Positions 1 to 9,485 are shown, counted from the stretch's first letter. The stretch is DNA of 48,877 nt from Azonexus sp. (GCF_023150235.1 NZ_JAKLLH010000023.1:1-48877); one strand, 5' to 3'. Program-made: numbers and translations. The notes: generated by a model not told the origin, from the letters alone.

Positions 1-80
1 GCCAGTTCGGTGATCGGCTTGCCCGGCTGATACGGAGAAATCGCGCGGACGTAGGCAAGGGCTTGTTCGGCAAGGCTCAT
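1..80 (-). CDS. hisC: Histidinol-phosphate aminotransferase, N-terminal fragment
   Basis: Only the first 26 codons are in the window; the gene runs off the left edge. The start ATG is at 80-78 and the fragment begins MSLAEQALAYVRAISPYQPG, which is typical of the N terminus of betaproteobacterial HisC, the PLP enzyme converting imidazole-acetol phosphate to histidinol phosphate. The position just downstream of pheA fits the conserved order gyrA-serC-pheA-hisC-tyrA-aroA, in which HisC-like enzymes may also serve aromatic amino acid transamination. The identification rests on a short match plus synteny. Confidence 0.72.
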   Translation of the reverse strand, partial: MSLAEQALAYVRAISPYQPGKPITEL

Positions 81-126
81 GGAAACTCTCTCAATCAATT
101 CAACAAAGGCACGGCAAGCGCGCAGC

Positions 127-1245
127 TCAATAAACCGCCAACGGATACGAACCGAGCACCTTCAGGTAGGCGGCGCGCTGCCCCAGGTCGGCTAGCGCGG
201 TCTGGATGCCTGGCTCCTGGTAATGCCCCTCGACGTCGACGTAAAACACGTATTCCCACAAGGCATTACGCGCCGGACGGGATTCCAGCCGGCTCATCGA
301 CACCCCGGCCTGCGAGAACGGCAGCAGCAGTTCGTGCAGCGCACCGGTGCGGTTCGGCGCCGACATGATCAGCGAGGTCTTGTCACGTCCGGAGGGACCG
401 GCCTCGTGGCGGCCGACGACCAGGAAGCGGGTGGTGTTGTTCGGTTCGTCTTCGATGTTCTCGACCCGCTTCGGCAGCTTGTAACGCGCTGCTGCGGCTT
501 CGCCGGCAATCGCCGCGGTGCCCGGCTCCTCGGCCGCCTTCTGCGCGGCCTGGGCGTTGCTGCCAACCGAAATCCGCTGTGCGTCGGGCAGCATCCGGTT
601 CAGCCATTCGTGACACTGGGCCAGCGACTGGGCGTGCGAATAGACGCGGGTGATCTGGCTCAGGTCGCTTTCGTTGCTCAGCAGGTTCTGGTGGATGCGC
701 AGCACGACTTCGCCGCAGATCTTCAGCGAGGTGCCGAGCAGCAGGTCCATCGTCCGCCCGACCGCGCCTTCGGTCGAGTTTTCGACCGGCACCACGCCGT
801 AATGGGCATGCCCGGCCTCAACCTCGCGGAAGACGTCGTCAATCGACACCTGCGGCAGCAAACGGGCGGCATGACCGAAATGCTTGGTCGCCGCCGATTC
901 GGAAAAGGTGCCGAGCGGCCCGAGGAAGGCGATACCGAGCGGCTGTTCGAGCGACAGACAGGCCGACATCACTTCGCGGAAGAAGAAGGTGATGTTCTCG
1001 CCGGGCAGCGGCCCCGGATTGATTTCCTGCAAGCGGCGCAAGACCTGTGCCTCGCGCTCCGGCCGGTAGATGAAACCGGCGTCGCCGAACTCGGCCTTGA
1101 TCTCGCCGACCTTCTGCGCACAGCGGGCGCGCTCGTTGAGCAGACGCAGCAACTCGCTGTCGATATGGTCGATTTCGGCCCGCACCCCGGCCAACGCCGT
1201 CTGGATGTCGCCAGCCGGCGCGTTGTTGTTGGCTCCCTCGCTCAT
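127..1245 (-). CDS. pheA: Bifunctional chorismate mutase / prephenate dehydratase
   Basis: The 372-residue P-protein converts chorismate to prephenate and then to phenylpyruvate for phenylalanine synthesis in the cytoplasm. Three domains are visible in order: an AroQ-type chorismate mutase helix bundle (about 20-105, with the R-x-x-I-D-x-I-D-x-x-L-L-x-L-L pattern), the prephenate dehydratase domain (about 110-285, opening with GIAFLGPLGTFSE and containing the NTTRF signature), and a C-terminal ACT domain (about 295-370) with the ESRP motif that binds phenylalanine in known family members, so feedback inhibition is expected. An upstream in-frame start 13 codons earlier exists, but the ATG at 1245 has a good AGGGGA ribosome site and is preferred. 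It lies 19 bases downstream of serC, in one operon. Confidence 0.95.
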   Translation of the reverse strand: MSEGANNNAPAGDIQTALAGVRAEIDHIDSELLRLLNERARCAQKVGEIKAEFGDAGFIYRPEREAQVLRRLQEINPGPLPGENITFFFREVMSACLSLEQPLGIAFLGPLGTFSESAATKHFGHAARLLPQVSIDDVFREVEAGHAHYGVVPVENSTEGAVGRTMDLLLGTSLKICGEVVLRIHQNLLSNESDLSQITRVYSHAQSLAQCHEWLNRMLPDAQRISVGSNAQAAQKAAEEPGTAAIAGEAAAARYKLPKRVENIEDEPNNTTRFLVVGRHEAGPSGRDKTSLIMSAPNRTGALHELLLPFSQAGVSMSRLESRPARNALWEYVFYVDVEGHYQEPGIQTALADLGQRAAYLKVLGSYPLAVY

Positions 1246-1264
1246 GCTTCCCCTCGCCTCGTAC

Positions 1265-2350
1265 TCAGCCCTTGCGCCGGGCAAAATCGTTCATGAAATC
1301 GACCAGCGCCTGCACCGCCGCCAGCGGCACGGCGTTGTAGATCGACGCACGCATGCCGCCGACCGACTTGTGCCCCTTGAGCGCCAGCAGCCCGGCGGCC
1401 TTGGCTCCAGCCAGGAAGTCGGCGTCGAGCGCGGCGTCGCGCAGCACGAAAGGCACGTTCATCCGCGAACGGCAGTCGGGATCGACCGGGTTGGTGTAGA
1501 AACCGTCGGAACCGTCGATCGCGGCGTAGAGAATTTGTGCTTTTTCGCTGTTGACCGTGTCAATCGCACTCAAACCACCCTGGCGCTTGAGCCACTGGAA
1601 GACCAGCCCGGCCATGTAGATGCCGAAGGTCGGCGGCGTGTTCAGCATCGAGCCGTTTTCCGCCATCACCGCGTAGTCGAGCACGGTCGGGATATTCAGC
1701 GGCGCCATCCCGAGCAGGTCGCGGTGGATGATCACCAAAGTCAGGCCGGAAGGCCCGATGTTCTTCTGCGCTCCGGCGTAGATCAGGCCGAATTTCTCGA
1801 CATTGACCGGGCCGGAAAGGATGTGCGACGACATGTCGGCAACCAGCGGCACGCCGGTGTCGGCAATCCGTTGCGCCGGAATTTCGACGCCGTGGATGGT
1901 TTCATTGGTGCAGACGTGCAGGTAGGCGGCAAACGGGTCGAGCTTGATTTCCTCAGCCGTCGGCAGGCGGGTGAAGTTGCTCGCCTCGGTGGTCGCCGTA
2001 CAACGCACGTTACCGACCCGTTGCGCTTCCTTGAAGGCTTTTTTCGACCACGAACCGGTCACCACGTAGTCGGCCGAACGACCGGCGAGCAGGTTGAGCG
2101 GGATCTGCGCGAACTGCTGCGTCGCCCCGCCTTGCAGGAAGAGCACTGCATACTGTTCGGGAATGCCCATCAGCTCGCGCAGGTCGGCTTCCGCCTGCTC
2201 GATGATGCGGGTGAACTCCTTGCCGCGATGGCTCATTTCCATCACGCTGCAACCGGCACCATGCCAGTCGAGCAATTCGTCGCGGGCTTGCGCCAGCACT
2301 TCTTCCGGCAAGGCGGCCGGGCCGGCGCTGAAATTCCAGATACGGCTCAT
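1265..2350 (-). CDS. serC: Phosphoserine aminotransferase
   Basis: The 361-residue class V aminotransferase catalyses 3-phosphohydroxypyruvate to phosphoserine in serine synthesis and also acts in pyridoxal phosphate synthesis. The N terminus [19 protein letters not shown] is diagnostic of SerC. The PLP-binding lysine lies in YAGAQKNIGPSGLTLVII near residue 200, and the length matches the family. The start codon overlaps the gyrA stop by one base (TGATG), indicating translational coupling in a gyrA-serC-pheA-hisC operon, the usual betaproteobacterial arrangement. Confidence 0.96.
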   Translation of the reverse strand: MSRIWNFSAGPAALPEEVLAQARDELLDWHGAGCSVMEMSHRGKEFTRIIEQAEADLRELMGIPEQYAVLFLQGGATQQFAQIPLNLLAGRSADYVVTGSWSKKAFKEAQRVGNVRCTATTEASNFTRLPTAEEIKLDPFAAYLHVCTNETIHGVEIPAQRIADTGVPLVADMSSHILSGPVNVEKFGLIYAGAQKNIGPSGLTLVIIHRDLLGMAPLNIPTVLDYAVMAENGSMLNTPPTFGIYMAGLVFQWLKRQGGLSAIDTVNSEKAQILYAAIDGSDGFYTNPVDPDCRSRMNVPFVLRDAALDADFLAGAKAAGLLALKGHKSVGGMRASIYNAVPLAAVQALVDFMNDFARRKG

Positions 2351-5028
2351 CAGGCTTCTCCTTCTTCGCTGCTTTCCGCCGCGGCATCGGGAGCCAAGCC
2401 AGCGGCCGGATTTTGCGTATTTTCACCGTCGACCGTGGCAAGTGCATCGGTCTCGGCACCGGCTTCGCTCGCGATTTCGGCGACGGATTCGACCACCTTT
2501 TCCAGCCCGGCCAGCTTCTCGCCGTCGTCGAGCGCGATCAGGGTCACGCCCTGCGCCGCGCGGCCCATGCCACGGATTTCGGCAACACGGGTACGGATCA
2601 ACACGCCGCCGGTGGTGATCAGCATGATTTCGTCTTCGTCGCTGACCAGCTTGGCGCCAACCACGGTCCCGTTGCGTTCGCTTTCGGCAATCGCCTTGAC
2701 ACCCTGGGTGCCACGCCCGGAATGGCGGAAATCGGCGAGCACAGTGCGCTTGCCGAAACCATTTTCGGTCGCCACCAGCACCGACTGCTGATCGCTCTCG
2801 GCGACCAGCAGCGAAATCACGCTCTGGCCGTCCTGCAGCTTCATGCCGCGTACGCCGCGGGCGCCACGGCCCATCGGCCGGACATCGCCTTCGTCAAACC
2901 AGACCGCCTTGCCGGCATTCGATACCAACACGATATCGCTCTGGCCGGTGGTCAGCTCGACGCCGACCAGGTAATCGCCTTCATCCAGCGCGACGGCGAT
3001 GATGCCGGCCTTGCGCGGATTGGAGAAGTCGGACAGCGGCGTTTTCTTGACCGTACCCTGAATGGTGGCCATGAACACGTACTTGTCGTCGGCGAATTCC
3101 TTGACCGGCAGCACGGCATTGATCTTTTCGCCCTCTTCCAGCGGGAAGAGGTTGACGATCGGCTTGCCACGGCTGTTGCGACTGCCTTGCGGTGCTTCGT
3201 AGACCTTGAGCCAGTAGCAACGGCCGCGGTTCGAGAAGCACAGGATATAGTCGTGGGTATTGGCGACGAAGAGATGATCGACGAAATCCTCATCCTTGAT
3301 CGCCGCCGCCTGCTTGCCGCGGCCACCGCGGCGCTGGGCGCGGTAATCGGCGAGCGGCTGGGCCTTGACGTAACCGCCGTGCGACAAGGTCACGACCATG
3401 TCCTGCGGCGTGATGAAGTCCTCGATCCCGAGTTCCTGCGTATGCAGCACGATCTCGGACTTGCGCTCGTCGCCGTACTGCTCGCTGACCTGCTTGAGTT
3501 CCTCGACGATGATCGCGGTGATCCGTTCCGGCTTGGCCAGGATGTCGAGCAGGTCGACGATCTTGTCCATGATTTCCTTGTATTCGCCGACGATCTTGTC
3601 CTGCTCCAGGCCAGTCAGGCGCTGCAGGCGCAATTCCAGGATCGCCTGCGCCTGGGCGTCGGACAAGCGGTAGCCTTGTTCCGAGAGACCGAACTCGGGC
3701 AGCAAGCCTTCCGGCCGCGAGGCATCGGAAGAAGCCCGCACCAGCATTTCTTCGACCACCGGGCTGCGCCAGTCGCGCGCCATCAGGCTGCGCTTGGCAT
3801 CCGGCGGCGTCGGCGCGGCCTTGATCAGTGCGATGATTTCATCGACGTTGGACAGCGCGACAGCCAGACCTTCAAGGATATGGCCGCGCTCGCGCGCCTT
3901 GCGCAGCTCGAACACGGTGCGGCGGGTCACCACTTCGCGACGATGCGACAGGAAGCATTCGAGCGCCTGTTTCAGGTTCAGCAAACGCGGCTGGCCGTCG
4001 ACCAGTGCCACCATGTTCATGCCGAAGGTGTCCTGCAACTGCGTCTGCTTGTACAGATTGTTGAGGATCACCTCGCCGACTTCGCCGCGCTTCAGTTCGA
4101 TGACGATGCGCATACCCGACTTGTCGGACTCGTCGCGGATGTCAGAAATGCCTTCGATTTTCTTTTCGTTAACCAGCTCGGCAATCTTCTCGATCAGCGA
4201 CTTCTTGTTTACCTGATACGGGATTTCATCGACGATCAGCGCCTGGCGATCACCCTTACCGATGTCCTCGAAGTGAGTGCGGGCGCGCATGATGACGCGG
4301 CCACGACCGGTCTTGTAACCTTCGCGCACGCCCATCACGCCATAGATCAAGCCGGCGGTCGGGAAATCAGGCGCCGGAATCAGGTCAATCAGGTCATCAA
4401 TCGAAATTGCCGGGTTTTCGAGCAGGGCCAGACAGCCACGCACGACTTCGCGCAGGTTGTGCGGCGGGATGTTGGTCGCCATACCGACCGCGATCCCGGC
4501 CGAGCCGTTGATCAGCAGATTGGGAATCCGCGTCGGCAATACCGAAGGCTCCAGTTCCTTGCCGTCGTAGTTGGGCTCGAAATCGACCGTTTCCTTGTCG
4601 ATATCGGCCGTCAGGTCGGAGGCGATGCGGTCCAGGCGGCACTCGGTGTAACGCATCGCTGCCGCGTTGTCGCCGTCGATCGAGCCGAAGTTGCCCTGGC
4701 CATCAACCAGCGTGTAACGCAGCGAAAAATCCTGAGCCATGCGCACCAGAGTGTCGTAAATGGCAGAGTCGCCGTGCGGGTGGTACTTACCCATGACTTC
4801 GCCGACCACGCGGGCGCATTTGACGAAGGGGCGGTTCCAGACGTTATTGGTTTCGTGCATCGCGTACAGCACGCGCCGGTGCACCGGCTTCAGGCCGTCG
4901 CGCGCATCGGGCAGCGCACGGCCGACGATCACGCTCATCGCGTAATCGAGATAGGAACGCCGCATCTCGTCTTCAAGACTGATCGGCAGGGTTTCTTTGG
5001 CGAATTGATTGCTTACGGAATCCGTCAT
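2350..5028 (-). CDS. gyrA: DNA gyrase subunit A
   Basis: The 892-residue breakage-reunion subunit of gyrase works with GyrB (not in the window) to introduce negative supercoils. The N-terminal domain carries the quinolone region [12 protein letters not shown] with the sensitive-type Ser and Asp, and the catalytic tyrosine in AMRYTECRL. The GyrA box QRRGGRGK, which distinguishes GyrA from ParC, lies at the start of the C-terminal beta-pinwheel. The last 45 or so residues are an acidic Ala/Glu-rich tail. The ATG at 5028 is chosen over a start 19 codons upstream because the family begins about here. The tail region carries a copy of the dispersed GTCGACCGTG motif (2424-2438). Confidence 0.97.
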   Translation of the reverse strand: MTDSVSNQFAKETLPISLEDEMRRSYLDYAMSVIVGRALPDARDGLKPVHRRVLYAMHETNNVWNRPFVKCARVVGEVMGKYHPHGDSAIYDTLVRMAQDFSLRYTLVDGQGNFGSIDGDNAAAMRYTECRLDRIASDLTADIDKETVDFEPNYDGKELEPSVLPTRIPNLLINGSAGIAVGMATNIPPHNLREVVRGCLALLENPAISIDDLIDLIPAPDFPTAGLIYGVMGVREGYKTGRGRVIMRARTHFEDIGKGDRQALIVDEIPYQVNKKSLIEKIAELVNEKKIEGISDIRDESDKSGMRIVIELKRGEVGEVILNNLYKQTQLQDTFGMNMVALVDGQPRLLNLKQALECFLSHRREVVTRRTVFELRKARERGHILEGLAVALSNVDEIIALIKAAPTPPDAKRSLMARDWRSPVVEEMLVRASSDASRPEGLLPEFGLSEQGYRLSDAQAQAILELRLQRLTGLEQDKIVGEYKEIMDKIVDLLDILAKPERITAIIVEELKQVSEQYGDERKSEIVLHTQELGIEDFITPQDMVVTLSHGGYVKAQPLADYRAQRRGGRGKQAAAIKDEDFVDHLFVANTHDYILCFSNRGRCYWLKVYEAPQGSRNSRGKPIVNLFPLEEGEKINAVLPVKEFADDKYVFMATIQGTVKKTPLSDFSNPRKAGIIAVALDEGDYLVGVELTTGQSDIVLVSNAGKAVWFDEGDVRPMGRGARGVRGMKLQDGQSVISLLVAESDQQSVLVATENGFGKRTVLADFRHSGRGTQGVKAIAESERNGTVVGAKLVSDEDEIMLITTGGVLIRTRVAEIRGMGRAAQGVTLIALDDGEKLAGLEKVVESVAEIASEAGAETDALATVDGENTQNPAAGLAPDAAAESSEEGEA
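2424..2438. repeat. GTCGACCGTG motif copy inside the gyrA tail
   Basis: The 14-base palindrome reads CACCGTCGACCGTG here, one base off the perfect form seen at 10161 and 13133. It falls in the codons for the poorly conserved acidic C-terminal tail of GyrA (ATVDGEN on the minus strand), where an insertion would be tolerated. It is listed as one member of a dispersed family; the family assignment is inference. Confidence 0.55.
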
Positions 5029-5154
5029 GGGTCCTAGTTCCAGATATCCGCCGCAGCCGGGCAACGGCAGCCTTGGTGACTGCAAGCGTAATTTGCTATT
5101 TTATCATGCACCAGACACCGCACACGGCCCCGGCACCATTTTTAAGGGAGCACC
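5029..5154. promoter_or_regulatory. Divergent promoter region between gyrA and mtaD
   Basis: The 126-base gap between the two divergent starts must hold both promoters. On the plus strand TTGGTG (5073-5078) and TATTTT (5097-5102) are separated by 18 bases and could serve as a sigma-70 promoter for the deaminase. On the minus strand TAAAAT near 5104-5099 is a possible gyrA -10. The deaminase has a clear AAGGGAG ribosome site. The promoter calls are by eye and tentative. Confidence 0.35.
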
Positions 5155-6480
5155 ATGACTCAAACCCAGAAGATCGACCTCTTGATCGAAGCCCGCTGGA
5201 TCGCTCCGGTAGATAGCGACGCACTACTCGAACACCACGCCGTTGCCATCGACAACGGGCGCATCCTCGCCCTGCTTCCCAGTAACCAAGCACGCCGCCG
5301 CTTCCAACCGGCGAGGCAGCGAATACTGGACAAGCACCTGCTGATTCCCGGACTGGTCAACACTCACACCCACGCGGCCATGACCCTGCTGCGTGGCATT
5401 GCCGACGACCTGCCGTTGATGGAATGGCTGCAAAAACACATCTGGCCCGCCGAGGCGGCACACATGTCGCCGCAATTTGTCCTCGACGGCACCCGCCTGG
5501 CCTGTGTCGAAATGCTGCGCGGCGGCATCACCTGTTTCAATGACATGTATTTCTTTCCTGATGCCAGCGCACAGGCCGCCAGCGAGCTTGGCATGCGTGC
5601 CACCATCGGCATCACCACCCTGGAGTTCCCGACACCTTATGCCAGCGACGCCGACGACTATCTGGACAAGGGGCTGGCAGTGCGCGAGCGCTGGCTGGAA
5701 CACCCGCTCATCAACTTCAGCCTGGCACCGCACGCCCCATACACGGTCAACGACGCCAGCTTCGAACGCATCGCCACACTGGCCGGCCAACTGGCCCTGC
5801 CCATACACTGCCACATTCACGAAACGCAGCAGGAAATAGTCGACAGCCTGAAATTACACGGCAAGCGCCCGCTTGCACGCCTGCACGACCTCGGGCTAAC
5901 CGGACCGGGCCTGATTGCCGTACATGCCGTGCATCTCGACGATGGCGACATCCGCTTACTAGCCGAGAGCGGCAGCCATGTTGCCCACTGCCCAACCTCC
6001 AACCTCAAGCTGGCCAGCGGCATCGCGCCGCTCAAACGCCTGCTCGATGCCGGTATCAATATCGGACTGGGGACCGACGGCGCCGCCAGCAACAACCGGC
6101 TCGACCTACCCGGAGAAATGCGGCTGGCGTCGCTGCTGGCCAAGGGCAGCACGGGCGATGCCGCCGCCGTATCCGCACGCCATGCGCTGCGCATGGCAAC
6201 GCTCGGTGGCGCCCAAGCCCTCGGCCTTGCGACAAGGATCGGCTCGATCACGCCGGGAAAACAGGCCGATCTGTGCGCCATCGACCTATCGTCGAGCGAT
6301 TGCCGCCCCTGCTTCGACCCCGTTGCTCATCTGGTGCACGTGGCGGGACGAGAAGCGGTAAGCGATGTCTGGGTAGACGGAAAGTGTTGCATCGAGGCCA
6401 AAACACTGCTTGCAAATAGCCCAAACAACTTGGAAGCGGCACTTACCCTGTGGCAAAATAGACTGGAAGTCTGTCGGTAG
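5155..6480 (+). CDS. mtaD: MTA/SAH deaminase-type amidohydrolase (TRZ/ATZ family)
   Basis: The 441-residue amidohydrolase belongs to the TRZ/ATZ family, whose characterised members deaminate 5'-methylthioadenosine and S-adenosylhomocysteine. Metal-binding features are visible: the HTH of NTHTHAAMTLLRG (about residue 66), HCHIHET (about 220), the histidine in AVHAVHLDDGD, and the aspartate in GTDGAASNNRLDL. In many Betaproteobacteria a gene of this kind lies next to gyrA and upstream of ubiG/ompA, consistent with recycling of methylation products. Here ompA follows directly but ubiG does not. Start: ATG 5155 with AAGGGAG 6 bases upstream. The substrate is assigned by family and context, not proven. 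Confidence 0.85.
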   Translation: MTQTQKIDLLIEARWIAPVDSDALLEHHAVAIDNGRILALLPSNQARRRFQPARQRILDKHLLIPGLVNTHTHAAMTLLRGIADDLPLMEWLQKHIWPAEAAHMSPQFVLDGTRLACVEMLRGGITCFNDMYFFPDASAQAASELGMRATIGITTLEFPTPYASDADDYLDKGLAVRERWLEHPLINFSLAPHAPYTVNDASFERIATLAGQLALPIHCHIHETQQEIVDSLKLHGKRPLARLHDLGLTGPGLIAVHAVHLDDGDIRLLAESGSHVAHCPTSNLKLASGIAPLKRLLDAGINIGLGTDGAASNNRLDLPGEMRLASLLAKGSTGDAAAVSARHALRMATLGGAQALGLATRIGSITPGKQADLCAIDLSSSDCRPCFDPVAHLVHVAGREAVSDVWVDGKCCIEAKTLLANSPNNLEAALTLWQNRLEVCR

Positions 6481-6554
6481 CATCCGCAACTTGCATCCAG
6501 CATCGCAGACTGACAGGCCAAGAAATTCCAAACTTTCTTCAACGAGGGAAAACA

Positions 6555-7229
6555 ATGATCAACAACATCGCCAAGAAGTCTCTGGTTGTCGCCTTGCTGG
6601 CCGGCATCGGTTTTGGCGCCGCCGTCGCCCAGGCTCAGGAACGTGTCTACGTCATCGATCAGCGTGGCGTTGTCGCCAAGTCCGGTTTCGGCCTGTGCTG
6701 GCGTACTGGCTACTGGACCCCGGCTGCTGCCGCCAAGGACCCCGCAGGCTGCGAGTGCGACAAGGATCTGCTGCCGAAAGAAACCTGCGCGCCGCAGCAG
6801 GCGATGAAGCCGGCCGTTGCATCCGCTCCGGCTGCCGCCAAGCCGAGCAACGAGAAGATCACCGTTGCCGCCGATGCGCTGTTCGACTTCAACAAGGCCG
6901 TCCTGCGCCCTGAAGGCAAGGCCAAGCTCGACGAGCTGGTTTCCAAGGCCAAGGCCATCAAGCTGGAAGTCATTCTGGCCGTGGGCCACACCGACCGCAT
7001 CGGTGGCGATGCCTACAACCAGAAGCTGTCCGAGAAGCGCGCCGCCGCCGTCAAGGAATACCTGGTTTCCAAGGGTGTCGAAGCCAACCGCGTTTATACC
7101 GAAGGCAAGGGCAAGAAGCAGCCCGTGACCGGCGACAAGTGCGGCAAGAGCACCAAGAAGACCAAGACCCTGATCGACTGCCTGCAGCCGGATCGCCGCG
7201 TCGATATCGAAGTCATCGGCACCAAGTAA
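6555..7229 (+). CDS. OmpA-family peptidoglycan-binding outer membrane protein
   Basis: The 224-residue protein has a signal peptide (about 1-28, KKSLVVALLAGIGFGAAVAQAQ), a short Cys-containing middle (residues about 50-80, with C-W-R-T-G-Y-W-T-P and a C-E-C-D pair), an Ala/Pro linker, and a C-terminal OmpA domain (about 100-220) with the peptidoglycan-contact pattern GHTDRIGGDAYNQKLSEKRA. It lacks an 8-strand barrel, so it is probably a periplasmic or outer-membrane-associated anchor. A second Cys pair (DKCGKSTKKTKTLIDC) is inserted near the end of the domain, as in other betaproteobacterial homologues. It has its own strong terminator at 7251-7277 and a GAGGGAAAACA ribosome site. Confidence 0.88.
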   Translation: MINNIAKKSLVVALLAGIGFGAAVAQAQERVYVIDQRGVVAKSGFGLCWRTGYWTPAAAAKDPAGCECDKDLLPKETCAPQQAMKPAVASAPAAAKPSNEKITVAADALFDFNKAVLRPEGKAKLDELVSKAKAIKLEVILAVGHTDRIGGDAYNQKLSEKRAAAVKEYLVSKGVEANRVYTEGKGKKQPVTGDKCGKSTKKTKTLIDCLQPDRRVDIEVIGTK

Positions 7230-7250
7230 TCCGGCACCGCTTCGATCCTG

Positions 7251-7277
7251 AAAAAGCCCCGCTTGCCGGGGCTTTTT
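7251..7277 (+). terminator. Intrinsic terminator after the OmpA-like gene
   Basis: AAAAAGCCCC (7251-7260) pairs perfectly with GGGGCTTTTT (7268-7277) around a 7-base loop, giving a hairpin that ends in a T run. It begins 21 bases after the stop codon and could act in both directions because of its A and T tracts. Confidence 0.9.
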
Positions 7278-7380
7278 CATTGCCAGCTGGCAAGGCGGTT
7301 TTCAGGTAAGGAAATTGGCGGGACCAATCTGTTGCAAATTCACAACAGAGCAGGAAGATCGAAAACAGAGCGAATCGGGA

Positions 7381-7396
7381 TGTGACCCGGATCACA
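7381..7396. promoter_or_regulatory. CRP-type binding site
   Basis: TGTGACCCGGATCACA is a perfect TGTGA-N6-TCACA palindrome, the consensus of the CRP/Vfr branch of the CRP-FNR family. It lies 35 bases upstream of the small membrane-protein ORF at 7432 and about 255 bases upstream of the RTX-like gene. The match is seen directly; which protein binds it is not known. Confidence 0.6.
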
Positions 7397-7431
7397 GCCG
7401 TCTTTCTTCCGGCAGGAGAGAATTCACTGCC

Positions 7432-7542
7432 ATGAAAAATTTCCGTACCGCCACCCTTCTCGTCACCGCGCTGGTCGTCCCCGGCGGGCTTTTGCTCCTT
7501 TTCCCCATGGTGATGAAGGCCTATCGTCGCTGGCGGGGTTAA
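7432..7542 (+). CDS. Small single-span membrane protein (36 aa)
   Basis: The ORF starts at an ATG 14 bases after a GGAGAG purine tract and encodes 36 residues: a short basic N terminus, a hydrophobic stretch (about 7-27, TATLLVTALVVPGGLLLLFP) and a basic end (KAYRRWRG). This is the layout of a single-span inner membrane microprotein. It is transcribed behind the CRP-type site at 7381. No family was recognised. The wide ribosome-site spacing leaves doubt, so it could be non-coding leader sequence. Confidence 0.45.
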   Translation: MKNFRTATLLVTALVVPGGLLLLFPMVMKAYRRWRG

Positions 7543-7652
7543 AATAGCCACCGCCCGACCTGAGCGGCTACCCGACCCGGCCAGACCTCGCCGCATGACC
7601 CGGCCCGCTCCTTGCCACAGCCCGACGCATCAATCGCCGAGGATCAGACCAC

Positions 7653-9377
7653 ATGGATAGCAAACTCGCCGTACAGCGGCTCTTTCGCGGCATTTTGCTG
7701 CGTTCGGCAAGCAGTTCCGAAGAAAAACTCTTTGCACAGCTCTTCGACAACCGCTCCCTGAGCGAGGAGCAACTGGTGGTACTCGGCTGGCAATCAGAGG
7801 AGTTTCTCACCAAGGTGGCTCCGATAGCCCTGCTCGACTATGCCATTTCCGGCATTACCAATGGCGCGAGGGTGATTGGCTGGTACAACAGCCCCAGTGG
7901 AACGCCGCTTGCTCCCACCGGAAGCGACCGTACCCAGAACGCGATGCAGGTCATCCTTTCAGGTTACGGCCTGCTGCAACCGGGCAGTCAGTCCGAGTTG
8001 TCCCGGGCAATCCTCGATATTGGCATCCGCCTTGGCTTCTCGCTTTCTTCGGCCACTGCCGACAGCCTGGCCAGTCAGATTACGGCTGGCTCGATGAGCA
8101 TGCTCTCGCTGATGAACGATGCCGTCACGCTAGCCATCAGCCAGCGCCCGCAGTTGCTGACGCAAATAGGCAGCAGTCTGCTCGAATCCGTGCTTTCGGA
8201 AAACACGACGCTCCCCGGCGCCGCTGGCATGGCGCCGGTGGATCAGGCAGATGCGATTACCGAAAGCTATCTCGCTCCCAGCTTGATCGTACCGGTTGAC
8301 GGCCTGATCTACGAATCCACGGCCAACGATGGCAGCATTACAGCGACTGAGTTGCAGCTGATCGGAACCGCCTGGCGTGGCAAGGTAGGCGACACCATCC
8401 TGACGCTGACCGGTTTGCCGCTCGGCCTGAGTGGCAAGATTGTGGTCACCGGCTCGCAGACAGCCGAGATCCGCTTTACCGGCAAGGCCCGCAGCCACGA
8501 TGAGGCGGCCTCCAAGTCGATTACCCTGACCTTCACCGACGCGCACTTCCTCGGCTCCAAGGCAGCCGACGTTGCGCCACTGGTCAAGGGCGCCACCACC
8601 CTGGGGCTGCAATTTTTCAACAACGATCCCTGGTCGCTGGGCGGGTCGAGCATGAGTCTGTTCGGTTCCGCGGCAATCTCCATTGACCTTCTCGCCGCCA
8701 GCGGCACCATAGGTAGCACGGAAGTCAGTGCTGCCGATCTGACCGGCATCGCCAGTCTCGACGCACGCGCCGTCACGGCAGCCGTCACTCTGAGCGGCAA
8801 CACGGCAGCCAACACGCTCTATGCCGGCAGCGGCGGCAGCACGCTGCGGGGGCGGGACGGCAACGACACCCTGTACGCCGGCAAGGGCATCGACACCTTC
8901 GTTTTCGAGGCAACAGCGGACGTGGGAGCGAGCGGAATTGCCGGTAACGGGCTGGACAAGATTCATGGCTTCAAGATCGGCGAAGGCGGCGACAAGCTCG
9001 ATTTCCGTGAATTCCTCGGCACGCCGGCCATCGGCGCCACCATTTCCGGTGCCGGTGCGCTCAGCGCATGGAGTAACGGCGAAATCATCGTCGTTTATGA
9101 AAACGGCTCGCCGCTGACCACGGCAAGCCAAATTGCCGCTCTTTTCGGAACGGCCCTGGCCGCCCCCACCGCTCCCGCCCGCGTCGTCATCTTCACTGCC
9201 GGCGTCCCCGGACCGACCGATCCCGGAACGGCCTCGGCCTGGTTTGTCAGCAACCGCTCATCCAGCGGCAGCGTAAGCGCCATCGAGGCAGCCGACGAAG
9301 TGGTCAAGGTTGCGGAACTGGTCGGGATCAACAACCTCGGCCTGACTTCGCTGCATGCCGACAATCTGCTGATCTGA
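7653..9377 (+). CDS. Large secreted protein with hemolysin-type calcium-binding repeat
   Basis: The 574-residue protein has no Sec signal peptide. Residues about 1-60 resemble the short helical repeats often found at the start of bacterial DUF4214-type surface proteins (weak). The middle is Ser/Ala/Thr/Gly-rich and contains beta-rich segments. Near residues 385-415 there is a compact RTX block (GSGGSTLRGRDGNDTLYAGK, then GIDTFVFEAT) followed by KIHGFKIGEGGDKLDFREF, the pattern seen at the C-terminal secretion end of type I secreted proteins (serralysin/VCA0849 type). The C terminus ends in hydrophobic LLI, also typical of type I substrates. No ABC exporter is nearby. Surface or S-layer-like function is inference. 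Confidence 0.65.
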   Translation: MDSKLAVQRLFRGILLRSASSSEEKLFAQLFDNRSLSEEQLVVLGWQSEEFLTKVAPIALLDYAISGITNGARVIGWYNSPSGTPLAPTGSDRTQNAMQVILSGYGLLQPGSQSELSRAILDIGIRLGFSLSSATADSLASQITAGSMSMLSLMNDAVTLAISQRPQLLTQIGSSLLESVLSENTTLPGAAGMAPVDQADAITESYLAPSLIVPVDGLIYESTANDGSITATELQLIGTAWRGKVGDTILTLTGLPLGLSGKIVVTGSQTAEIRFTGKARSHDEAASKSITLTFTDAHFLGSKAADVAPLVKGATTLGLQFFNNDPWSLGGSSMSLFGSAAISIDLLAASGTIGSTEVSAADLTGIASLDARAVTAAVTLSGNTAANTLYAGSGGSTLRGRDGNDTLYAGKGIDTFVFEATADVGASGIAGNGLDKIHGFKIGEGGDKLDFREFLGTPAIGATISGAGALSAWSNGEIIVVYENGSPLTTASQIAALFGTALAAPTAPARVVIFTAGVPGPTDPGTASAWFVSNRSSSGSVSAIEAADEVVKVAELVGINNLGLTSLHADNLLI

Positions 9378-9485
9378 ACTCGACGCTTTCCGCTGGCGAA
9401 GTCGCCACCGTCATCGTCATGACCGGCAAACGTCATCCGGATGCGGGATAATGGCGCCCGCTTCCACTTCGCCCTAGACTCCGCC

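Noticed and set aside
2413-5037. 874-codon open frame antisense to gyrA
   Set aside because: It is a GC-rich shadow of gyrA; the protein has no recognisable domain and is rich in His, Arg and Gln, typical of antisense frames.
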